From NCBI GenBank assembly GCA_049515175.1, contig JBEKUI010000159.1, forward strand, positions 1-10,838: 10,838 nucleotides of DNA, read 5' to 3'. This document shows positions 1 to 6,646 of this stretch, in pieces. Numbering within the stretch: the first letter of the stretch is position 1; every line of letters starts with the position of its first letter. This DNA comes from JACQNR01 sp049515175. GTDB lineage: Bacteria; Acidobacteriota; Terriglobia; UBA7540. Below the pieces are notes generated by a model. That model was not told the DNA's origin, ran no database searches, and saw only the letters and a program-made list of their open reading frames with translations. Made by a program: the position numbers and the translations under genes.

Positions 1-321
1 GGCCCGCGCTTCAGCAACGAGCTGGCCCAAGGGGCTGGGTTTTTCGTCGCCGGAGGTTTCCCAGTAAAGCCCATCGTGCTGGCCAGGGGAGCTGAAGAAT
101 TTCTGGGCGTATTCGGCGATGCCATCGTGATCGCCATCGACGCCAGTGTAATACTCCCATTGGGCCACAGCGTAAGCCCGGCAGGTATTGACCGGATTTT
201 CCCGATTTTCAAAACCGCGCGACAAGAACGCCAACCAGAGTTGAATTTCCCATAAACAGGAAATAACAGCGCGTAAATCTGCGGCCCGTGTCCGCCTAAT
301 TAAGGTGGCATGTCCCGCATG
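1..321 (-). pseudogene. DUF2950 family protein, N-terminally truncated fragment, C-terminus off the left edge
   Basis: The minus-strand frame is open from a TGA at 324-322 to the left edge. From about position 183 downward it reads CRAYAVAQWEYYTGVDGD, then EYAQKFFSSPGQHDGLYW, then SPLGQLVAEA. This is the central region of DUF2950 proteins: a CRAY-type helix, a D-x-D-G-D repeat-like stretch and the 'GLYW...SPLG.LVA' block. These are exported proteins of about 300 residues with no established function, common in Acidobacteriota and Proteobacteria. The N-terminal half (signal peptide and the beta-rich region before CRAY) is absent. The roughly 45 codons between the TGA and CRAY do not resemble it, and the stretch has no ATG and no Shine-Dalgarno sequence. 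A TTG at 234-232 or GTG at 168-166 could only start a headless product. I therefore read it as a gene remnant or a junction near 183-230. The family call is fairly secure; pseudogene status is inferred because the 3' part is not visible. Confidence 0.7.
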
Positions 322-374
322 TCATTTGACGCCATGTTCTTCAAGATCTGGGGCTTTCCTCGCCGACCACACTC

Positions 375-411
375 AAAAGCCGCGGACCTGCAAGACAGGT
401 TCGCGCGGCTT
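375..411 (-). terminator. Rho-independent terminator-like hairpin after the ADOP permease gene
   Basis: An 8-base perfect stem pairs AAGCCGCG (377-384) with CGCGGCTT (404-411). Inside it a second stem pairs ACCTG (386-390) with CAGGT (396-400) around a 5-base loop. Read on the minus strand, the hairpin begins one base after the permease stop codon (415-413) and ends in TTTT (378-375). This is the expected position for a terminator of that gene, and it would separate it from the DUF2950 remnant. The T-run is short, so efficiency is uncertain. Confidence 0.55.
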
Positions 412-412
412 G

Positions 413-2896
413 CTACTCAGCTCGCAGGGCCTTCATCGGGTCCACCTTGGTGGCGCGCCGCGCGGGCACGAAGCTGGCTAGCAGCGCGGCCAAGACCAGG
501 GCTAGGGCCGCCATGCCGAACACGGCCGGCTCGGCAAGACTCAAGGGAAGATTCAGCTTGCTTGAAACCAGGCGGGCGCCTGCCACCGCGGCGGCCACTC
601 CGGCCACCAGACCCGGCAGCGTCAACACCAGGCCTTCCCGCAATACTAGGCCCAGTACTTCGTGCCGCTGCGCGCCCAAGGCCATGCGGATTCCGAACTC
701 GTGCGTGCGTTCGCTGACCGCATACGCCATGACGCAGTACAATCCGACCGCCGCCAACGCCATCGCCAGCATGCCGAGCACGGAAAGCAAGCTCGCCACG
801 ATCCGCTCCGCGAACAAGCCCCCCTGCGTGTACTCGCTGAGTGGCGCGGTGTCATACAGTCCGCTGGTCAAGGCCAGGGCCGTCACTTCACGCCGCAGTG
901 TCGCGCTCGCGGCCTCCAGGTCGCCGCCGGCCCGGATGCAGAAGAAGGTGGTGTAGCCCGAATAGTAGATCTGCCGGAACGGTCCGTAAAAGAAGGGCAT
1001 GGGCGCCTCCGGTGGGTTGCGGTACTTGCTGTCTTTGACCATGCCCACCACGGTCGACCAGGTATCCGAAACGCGCACCCTGCGGCCGATGGGGTCTTTC
1101 CCGTCGAAGTACTTCTTGGCAAAGGTCTGGTTGATGATGATCACCGGCAGAGTGTTTTTGTCGTCCTGCTCGGTGAAGTCGCGGCCCGCCAGCAAGGGAA
1201 TGCGCATCAGACTGAAGTACCCGGGCGCCACGATGGAGCGCGGGAGAAAGATCACCCCGCCCCGATCCTGCAAGAAGCCCTCCACCTCCACGCGGTCGTT
1301 CCCCCCTCCATAAAACGAAAGCGGAACCGAGTCCGCGTAGCTCACCTGCTGGATGCCCGGAGCCGCTTCCAGACGCAGGCGCAGGTTGCGGCAGAACTGC
1401 TTTTCCTGACTCAACGAGTAGCCGTTGGTGGAAAGGTAGAAGTGCGCCACCAATACGTTCCGCGAGTCGAAACCCGGATTAAGCGTGGCGAACTTCTGGA
1501 AGGCCCGGACCGCCAGACCGGCTCCGCAGAGCGCCAACGTCGCGAGCGCTACCTCCAGCACCACCAGCGCCCCCCGGGCGCGGTGCGAGCGAACGCCGGA
1601 AGTCCCGCTGCGCCCTCCCTCTTTCAGCGTTTCGATGATGTCCACGCGGCCGATGGAAAAAGCCGGCAAGATGGTCGAGAGCACGGCTGCGCTGACGGAG
1701 ATCAGTACCGTAAAGGCTAGCACGTTGGCACTTGGGTCCACGTGCAACAGCGGCTCAAGGGCGGCCCGAATGGAGGATTCCAAGAAGGGCAGCACGCGGT
1801 AGAGTGATTCTCCCAACCAGCGCGCGAGCAATGCGCCGACGATGGCGCCCGCGCCAGCCAACGGCAAGACCTCCGCCAGCTGTTGCTGCACGACCCTTCC
1901 CCGGCTGGCACCCAACGCCATGCGCACCCCAAATTCTCTCTGTCGGGAAACCGCGCGGGCCATCAAAAGGTTCGCCACGTTGGCGCAGGCGATCAACAGC
2001 ACCAGAACGCACACCACTGTCAGGAGGTACAGCGGATCGCGCAGGCTCGCCTGCAAACCGTACGACGCCCGCCACATGGGAACCATCCAGGCGCCGATGC
2101 CCTTGTGCGTATCCGGGTGATCGGCGGCGATTCGGGCCGCTATGACCCGAGCTTCCTCCCTCGCCTGCTCGATCGTGACGCCGGGTTTCAGGCGCACAAT
2201 GACGTCGAGGAACCTGGCGTTCCAGTCGTCGGCGGCCCAGGTGTTCAGCGCGCCCATCTCGAGGATCATGCTGAGCGGGACCCAGACATCGAAAGCGGCC
2301 CCGCCGAACGTGCCACGGAAATCCGGCGCTGTGACACCGACGACGGTGAGCGGGTGCCCGTTGATGCGAACCGCGCGCCCCACGATGCCAGGATCCGCGC
2401 CGAACTGGGTTGTCCACAGCCGGTGACTGATGACCGCGATGGGGGAGGCGCCGGGTGCGTCCCGATCCTCTTCCGGCAGAAACAGGCGGCCCAGGAATGG
2501 CTTGACCCCCAGCACCGTAAAGAAGTTGGCCGAGACCACTTCCCCCAGGGCGCGCGCGGGGTGACCGGACGAGCCGATGGTGAAGAAGGAAGTGTGCGAG
2601 GCGACCACACCCGAGGCCACTGTCAGGCCCTGCTGGAAGGCCCGGAAGTCCGGATGCGTGCAGGAGCCCAGCCGGCCCCCGTCCGGGGCGATCCCTTCCA
2701 GCGCCACCAATTCGTGCGCGTTCCGCACGCCCGTAATTGGGCGCAGCAAGACAGTGTCAATCCAACTGAACACCGTCGTGCTGGCGGCGATTCCCAGTCC
2801 GAGCGTGACCACGGCCACGGCCACGAAACCCGGGCTGTTCCGCAGAACTCGCCAAGCAAAACGCAGATCCCTCAGTATGTTAGCCAGGATTTCCAT
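413..2896 (-). CDS. ABC-transporter permease of the acidobacterial duplicated orphan permease (ADOP) family, MacB/FtsX type
   Basis: This is a predicted inner-membrane protein of 827 residues built as two MacB-periplasmic-core plus FtsX units. Unit one has a membrane helix at about 21-44, a periplasmic region at about 50-285, then FtsX helices near 289-312, 341-363 and 391-413. Unit two has a helix at about 442-463, a periplasmic region to about 695, then helices near 700-725, 752-776 and 791-812. Family hallmarks are the repeated cytoplasmic motif REFGVRMALGA (320-330) / HEFGIRMALGA (732-742) and the C-terminal ending PARRATKVDPMKALR. I chose the ATG at 2896 over the in-frame ATG at 3106. 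GGGAG lies just upstream, the sequence then begins MEILANILRDLRFAWRVLRN as ADOP proteins do, and the 70 extra upstream residues are non-homologous-looking and basic. No ATPase gene is adjacent, as expected for these 'orphan' permeases. The substrate is unknown; MacB relatives act in efflux or envelope stress by mechanotransmission. Confidence 0.93.
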   Translation of the reverse strand: MEILANILRDLRFAWRVLRNSPGFVAVAVVTLGLGIAASTTVFSWIDTVLLRPITGVRNAHELVALEGIAPDGGRLGSCTHPDFRAFQQGLTVASGVVASHTSFFTIGSSGHPARALGEVVSANFFTVLGVKPFLGRLFLPEEDRDAPGASPIAVISHRLWTTQFGADPGIVGRAVRINGHPLTVVGVTAPDFRGTFGGAAFDVWVPLSMILEMGALNTWAADDWNARFLDVIVRLKPGVTIEQAREEARVIAARIAADHPDTHKGIGAWMVPMWRASYGLQASLRDPLYLLTVVCVLVLLIACANVANLLMARAVSRQREFGVRMALGASRGRVVQQQLAEVLPLAGAGAIVGALLARWLGESLYRVLPFLESSIRAALEPLLHVDPSANVLAFTVLISVSAAVLSTILPAFSIGRVDIIETLKEGGRSGTSGVRSHRARGALVVLEVALATLALCGAGLAVRAFQKFATLNPGFDSRNVLVAHFYLSTNGYSLSQEKQFCRNLRLRLEAAPGIQQVSYADSVPLSFYGGGNDRVEVEGFLQDRGGVIFLPRSIVAPGYFSLMRIPLLAGRDFTEQDDKNTLPVIIINQTFAKKYFDGKDPIGRRVRVSDTWSTVVGMVKDSKYRNPPEAPMPFFYGPFRQIYYSGYTTFFCIRAGGDLEAASATLRREVTALALTSGLYDTAPLSEYTQGGLFAERIVASLLSVLGMLAMALAAVGLYCVMAYAVSERTHEFGIRMALGAQRHEVLGLVLREGLVLTLPGLVAGVAAAVAGARLVSSKLNLPLSLAEPAVFGMAALALVLAALLASFVPARRATKVDPMKALRAE

Positions 2897-2917
2897 TTTG
2901 GCTCCCGGGTTCGGGTG

Positions 2918-2923
2918 AGTATA
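2918..2923 (-). promoter_or_regulatory. Possible -10 element of the ADOP permease gene
   Basis: On the minus strand, TATACT lies 21 bases upstream of the chosen ATG (2896) and matches the sigma-70 -10 consensus at five of six positions. It would give a leader of about 15 bases holding the GGGAG ribosome binding site. No good -35 hexamer lies 16-18 bases further upstream. The TG immediately before the hexamer lacks the one-base spacer of a true extended -10. This is a weak call from position and sequence only. Confidence 0.25.
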
Positions 2924-2970
2924 CAGCCAACCGCCTTCCTCTGTGGCTCCGAGTTGCAGTTTTCGCTTTG

Positions 2971-2988
2971 GGAGCCGTTTTTGGCTCC
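2971..2988. repeat. Short inverted repeat upstream of the ADOP gene, sharing a 10-base direct repeat with its start region
   Basis: GGAGCC (2971-2976) and GGCTCC (2983-2988) form a perfect 6-base stem around GTTTTT. The right part, TTTTGGCTCC (2979-2988), recurs exactly at 2896-2905, where on the minus strand it makes up the ribosome-binding region immediately before the permease ATG. A third partial copy, TGGCTCC, is at 2944-2950. It could be an operator or a leader structure masking the ribosome binding site, or chance in GC-rich DNA. Confidence 0.3.
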
Positions 2989-3444
2989 ACCAAGCGGCCA
3001 CCTTCGCCCTGCCGCAAGGAAACCAAAACCGGCAAACCCTGCCTTTCCATTGCATACCATGGACACCTCTCTGACCCTCATTGACCGGTCGCTCATTTCG
3101 ATGCAATCACCGCCTCCGTCTACCCCGTCACGACCGGCAAGGCGGCAATCCTTCGCACCATCGGCGCAAACAGTTGCCCACGCTCAGATCGATCTTCACT
3201 TTGCTGCTGACCACCAGCCCGCCGCGCCGTCTGCCATGCGGGGGAGCACGGGGAGCTTGGTTTTGGGCGCAAGGCTCTCCAATCAATAGCAGGCAAAGAC
3301 TGATGGATCCCCTGCCCAGCTTGGGCCTGTCTACTTGGGACTCGTGGAGCCGATTCCACCCCGGGCACGGACTGCTCGTGATTGAAACCCGCTAAACTTT
3401 TCCGTCAGATGCGTCCATTGGATCTACTCAGGAAACAATCTCAG

Positions 3445-3460
3445 CCACGGCATTCCGTGG
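3445..3460. repeat. Perfect 6-base palindrome with 4-base spacer, candidate operator
   Basis: CCACGG (3445-3450) and CCGTGG (3455-3460) flank CATT, about 115 bases before the ATG of the HEAT/PilZ-like gene. TACATT (3461-3466), a weak -10-like hexamer, follows directly. The geometry fits a small dimeric regulator site, but no recognised regulator motif is matched. Confidence 0.25.
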
Positions 3461-3573
3461 TACATTTGCAGTGAGTATGCGCACCGTCATGATGTCGCAC
3501 CCAGGTCAGTCTCCAATAGAGTGATGGGAAGCCGGATTCCATTCATCGCGGACACCACGGGTCCAAGGCCAAA

Positions 3574-6162
3574 ATGAAACAGGACAGCACAATCAACGCC
3601 GCGCGAGCCTTCGTCCGCAACTTGAACATGCTCGTGAAGACCGTCCGTCTATACGGACTGCAGCACGAGCAGACGATGAGCTTGATGCTTTCGGCGTGGG
3701 GCGACTTGTGCACGGTCCTGCGCGGTACCGGAGACACGGGCCTTCTTCTGGGCGTTTCGGGAACACAGTTGCTCCTCGATGGCGTGCCCCTGGAAACGAG
3801 ACCCACAGATCGCAGCTTCGCCCAGTTGCTTTCCACGGGCGGCCTCGCCAGTATTCACTTTCTGCCATCTGTCACCTCGGAAGATTTCTCCCGCTTCGTC
3901 CAAGCCTTTGCCACTGGGGGGCACAAGTCAGCCGCTCTAATTGCCCAGATTAAGGCCGCACTGGGTGACCCGAAGACAAGCACCATCCGCGTCAACGAGA
4001 TTCGCTTTGTGGCCCAGGACGCGGGAATATCGGAAAGCGGCTTAGCCCTTCAGATTGCTGCGCAGACGCTCGGGCCAGCAGCGGAAGAACTGAAGCCTTG
4101 GCTGCAAGATCCCCAGAAATTGCTGCAACTGATTGCCGCTGCCGAGGGCGCGCGCAAAGGCGTTTCCGTGCCACCGGCGGGAGCTGTTTCCCAGCGCCCT
4201 GAACCCGCAGCCCTCGAAGAGGAAGATGTCACGAAGGTGATTGGCTTCCTGTCGCAAGTCATCCAGACGACAGGCGGGAGCGGAACCCAACTGCCGGAGG
4301 CATCGTTTCAACAGGAACTCGGCCAATTGCCGGAAGGCGCGCAAATCAGCCTTACTCAAGCCCTTCAGGCTCTGGCCACGACCGCAGCAAAGCCGGACAC
4401 GCCCTTAATGCTCCAGCTTGCCGAGCACATTGCTATACGCTTTGCACTGGCCAGCTTTGAGCGCGGCGAGACGCGTACCAATGCCGTGTTTACTTTGTTG
4501 GAGCGGTTGAAGAGTCAGATCAAGTCACTTCAACAGGTAGTCGTTGACCGCGAAGAGAAGCTGGGACGGGCTGGTGTGCAAGTTGAGTCTCACGCGGAAA
4601 TTCTAGACCGAGAATTCTGGATGCGTGTCCCCGACGCGGTAAAGCGCAAGTTTCTCTTGTCCCCTGAGGTCTGGGCGATCCCTCCCCGCAATATTCGCCA
4701 GTTTGTGGAAGAACTTTTCGTGCGGGGAGAAAACGACTCGGCCAGCAAGATCTTGGGCAATTACACCTCCTGCATCCACAACCCCGAGGCCGAAACTCGA
4801 CACAAGGTTGCGGTGGGCGTGACAGAACTATCCGACCTTTACCCGCGGGCTGGGGGACCGGTGCTCAAGTCAGCCCTCCGCCACTTCGGCGAGCGCCTGA
4901 AACACGAAAATGACCAAGAGTTGCGGTCGCTGGTAGGAGCGGCTTTCGTCCGGCTCAGTCACCAAGCGGCCACTCGTCGCGATTACGTGGCCGTTGAGCA
5001 AACCCTGGTCTCGATGGCGGGTCTGGACCAACATCAGGCGGAGTTGGCAACGGCGCTGTGGCCGCGGGTGAAGGCGGGAACCCGCCTTTCCGATTTCATC
5101 CAGGAGGCTCTCCCCGCGCCTACTATTCCGCCCGGCCTGATCGATGTGCTCCAACGGATGCCTCATGCGACGGTCGAGCAGGCCATCTTGTTCCTCCCAC
5201 GTTGTACCGTGTCCAGCGAACGCGATCGCCTGATTGAATTGGTGACGCATCTCGGTCCGGAAGCAGTTTCATTCCTATGCAAAATACTGCAAACGCGGCC
5301 TCCGGCTGAAGCTGCGGCAGCCGTTGGCTTGCTCAGCCGTCTCGATCCCGCCGCCCTCCAGGAATGGTTGCCCAAGCACTTGCGAGAGTGGGACCGGCCA
5401 TATCACCAGCAAGTAGTGAGGCAACTCTCCTTGGGCGGCTCGCCGGAACGGGGCCAGTTGCTGGCCAGCCTGTTTGACAGGATCGATCCTTTGGTTCAGC
5501 CCGAGGCGCTGGATGAAATGGGGATGAGTCGTGATCCGTCGGTCGGCTCCAAGCCGGCGCAAATCCTGGAAGATGAACTCCGCGAAGCCCGCCCATCGTT
5601 ATTGGGAATTAAGGCGATCGAGGCGTTGAGCCGATTGCAGGAGCCGCGCGCCGTCGCGTTGCTGCGCCCTATATTGGAAGCAAGACGCCTTTGGGGGTGG
5701 CGCTGGCCGAAAGAGCTACGCATCACTTCGGCACAGGCGCTCGCAAAAATCGATCCCGCTTGGATGAACCGCTTTCTTCCCCAAAGCGGATTGACACAGT
5801 CGGAGTTGAGACTTGCACCCCTCGACCCCGACCCCGGAGGGCAGTGGCTGCGGAGTCGACGATATGAACGCATCACCCTCCCGCGAAGCCTATCGGGTAG
5901 AGTCCAGACACCCCAAGGCTCAAGCCCTATCGACGTCGGAACCTTGAACCTGGGCGGGGGCGTGGCTGCTTGCCAGCGCCATATCCAGCCTGGAACGTTG
6001 ACGACAATCGAACTTCGTCCCGGATGGCAACCCGTCCGTGTCGAAACCTTGATCCGTGAGTCTCGCCCCCAACAGTTGACATTCGAAGTGGCCAGCATCG
6101 GCTTGGAAGACCGGGCCAAACTACGGGAATTCCTCTGGCGTGCTCGGACAGGCGCCGGCTGA
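3574..6162 (+). CDS. Large helical (HEAT-like) repeat protein with a degenerate PilZ-like C-terminal domain
   Basis: A cytoplasmic-looking protein of 862 residues with no signal peptide or membrane helix. Residues 1-115 resemble an N-terminal module I associate with bacterial HEAT-repeat and HD-GYP proteins: RLYGLQHEQT, then LLLDGVPLE, then FLPSVTSEDF. Residues 150-330 are helical and partly low-complexity (Ala/Gln-rich), with possible coiled coil near 303-335. Residues 345-425 hold a strongly patterned block (DREFWMRVPDAVKRKFLL, IPPRNIRQFVEELFVRGEND, HKVAVGVTELSDLYPRAG). Residues 430-735 look like HEAT-type helix pairs, including IKAIEALSRLQEPRAVALLR. Residues 761-855 resemble PilZ, a c-di-GMP-binding beta barrel, with an RxxxR motif (R762-R766) and TLNLGGGVA (790-798) in place of the usual (D/N)xSxxG motif. 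The ATG at 3574 has only a weak AAGG (3565-3568) ahead of it. The function is unknown; a scaffold or c-di-GMP-responsive role in motility or secretion is a guess from the domains. Confidence 0.8.
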   Translation: MKQDSTINAARAFVRNLNMLVKTVRLYGLQHEQTMSLMLSAWGDLCTVLRGTGDTGLLLGVSGTQLLLDGVPLETRPTDRSFAQLLSTGGLASIHFLPSVTSEDFSRFVQAFATGGHKSAALIAQIKAALGDPKTSTIRVNEIRFVAQDAGISESGLALQIAAQTLGPAAEELKPWLQDPQKLLQLIAAAEGARKGVSVPPAGAVSQRPEPAALEEEDVTKVIGFLSQVIQTTGGSGTQLPEASFQQELGQLPEGAQISLTQALQALATTAAKPDTPLMLQLAEHIAIRFALASFERGETRTNAVFTLLERLKSQIKSLQQVVVDREEKLGRAGVQVESHAEILDREFWMRVPDAVKRKFLLSPEVWAIPPRNIRQFVEELFVRGENDSASKILGNYTSCIHNPEAETRHKVAVGVTELSDLYPRAGGPVLKSALRHFGERLKHENDQELRSLVGAAFVRLSHQAATRRDYVAVEQTLVSMAGLDQHQAELATALWPRVKAGTRLSDFIQEALPAPTIPPGLIDVLQRMPHATVEQAILFLPRCTVSSERDRLIELVTHLGPEAVSFLCKILQTRPPAEAAAAVGLLSRLDPAALQEWLPKHLREWDRPYHQQVVRQLSLGGSPERGQLLASLFDRIDPLVQPEALDEMGMSRDPSVGSKPAQILEDELREARPSLLGIKAIEALSRLQEPRAVALLRPILEARRLWGWRWPKELRITSAQALAKIDPAWMNRFLPQSGLTQSELRLAPLDPDPGGQWLRSRRYERITLPRSLSGRVQTPQGSSPIDVGTLNLGGGVAACQRHIQPGTLTTIELRPGWQPVRVETLIRESRPQQLTFEVASIGLEDRAKLREFLWRARTGAG
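5854..6140 (+). other. PilZ-like domain region within the HEAT-repeat protein
   Basis: This covers residues 761-855 of the protein encoded at 3574-6162. The PilZ hallmarks are an RxxxR motif at the N-terminal edge and a (D/N)xSxxG motif on the second strand, both contacting c-di-GMP. RRYER (762-766) fits the first. The second reads NLGGGV, which is one residue short and lacks the serine. Strand-like segments follow (GTLTTIELRPG, VRVETLIRESR, LTFEVASIGL), as in a PilZ barrel. Ligand binding may be lost or altered. Confidence 0.5.
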
Positions 6163-6646
6163 GGTTACACGGCCACCCGATATCTTTCCTCAGGTGGATT
6201 CTCTCTCATTTCCCCTGGTACAGGTAACCCCGGTCACGTCAAATCCACAATGAGCATCTCGCATGGGAAATATGAGGAGAGGTTAGTGGGGCTCTTCAAA
6301 GAAACGCCCCTCCGCAACAAGCCACTGCTCCTTTGACTCGCCCGCAAAATGAACATGCAGAAGACGCAACGTGCGGGCTGGAGAAGCGAGCCTCATTTCC
6401 GACCCACGAACCCACAAAGGCGCTGGAAGGGCCGCAACAGACCCCAAAACAGTTCCTGCAAGGTCAGTGGAGGCTCAATCGAAAATCTTGACCGCACTGC
6501 CAAATCGTTCTTGGAGTACATGAACAGATACCGATAGCGGATCGATCCTGGTACTCTTGTGCGAAGGAATGCGTCCTGACGACTATTCCTGAGGCCATAG
6601 TGGCGCGCTGAACCAGGCGAGTGTGGCCACCGTGACCGGAGGTTTA
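6163..6646. other. 484-base intergenic region before the rhamnosidase gene; nothing firm
   Basis: No gene can be supported here. The 62-codon frame at 6349-6537 has no ribosome binding site and no family resemblance. GGGGC (6288-6292) and GCCCC (6306-6310) form a hairpin with an inner TTC/GAA stem, but no T-run follows, so it is a poor terminator. TTGACC at 6488-6493 resembles a -35 box, yet no -10 hexamer lies at the right distance. The promoter for the downstream glycosidase cluster should be in this stretch, but I cannot place it. Confidence 0.5.
6637..6643 (+). promoter_or_regulatory. Ribosome binding site that fixes the rhamnosidase start
   Basis: The sequence GGAGGT (6638-6643) sits three bases before the ATG at 6647 and is the best Shine-Dalgarno match in the window, though the spacing is short. 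An in-frame GTG at 6623 would add eight residues but has no such site and would place non-hydrophobic residues ahead of the signal peptide. The site therefore favours the ATG. Confidence 0.7.

Larger units (their letters stand above)
2897..3573. other. 677-base divergent intergenic region without a convincing gene
   Basis: This gap separates the starts of the minus-strand permease and the plus-strand HEAT/PilZ-like gene, so it should hold promoters for both. I see the TATACT element and short repeats near the permease, and a palindrome at 3445-3460. The short reading frames here (for example 3120-3368 minus and 3081-3395 plus) are compositionally odd, lack ribosome binding sites and match no family I know. 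No tRNA-like or insertion-sequence end structure was seen. The length is large for a bacterial spacer and may hide decayed sequence. Confidence 0.5.

Noticed and set aside
310..1720. Plus-strand open frames at 310-717, 447-956 and 662-1720
   Set aside because: They are antisense to the ADOP permease gene and to its terminator, lack ribosome binding sites, and have the Arg/Pro/His-rich composition of shadow frames in GC-rich DNA.
2897..3106. 70-residue N-terminal extension of the permease from the ATG at 3106
   Set aside because: The extension has no family resemblance, while the ATG at 2896 has GGGAG upstream and begins with the usual ADOP N-terminal sequence.
1883..3289. 468-codon plus-strand frame opposite the permease N-terminus
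   Set aside because: It is long but antisense to strongly conserved FtsX/MacB sequence, has no recognisable domain and low-complexity composition, and overlaps the permease start region.
3120..3368. 82-codon minus-strand frame in the divergent spacer
   Set aside because: No ribosome binding site and no recognised family; residue composition looks like chance coding.
6488..6516. TTGACC as a -35 box of a promoter for the rhamnosidase cluster
   Set aside because: No acceptable -10 hexamer lies 16-18 bases downstream; the nearest candidates (TACATG, GATAGC) are poor or badly spaced.
6349..6537. 62-codon plus-strand frame before the rhamnosidase gene
   Set aside because: No Shine-Dalgarno sequence, basic and Gln/Asn-rich composition, no resemblance to a known family.
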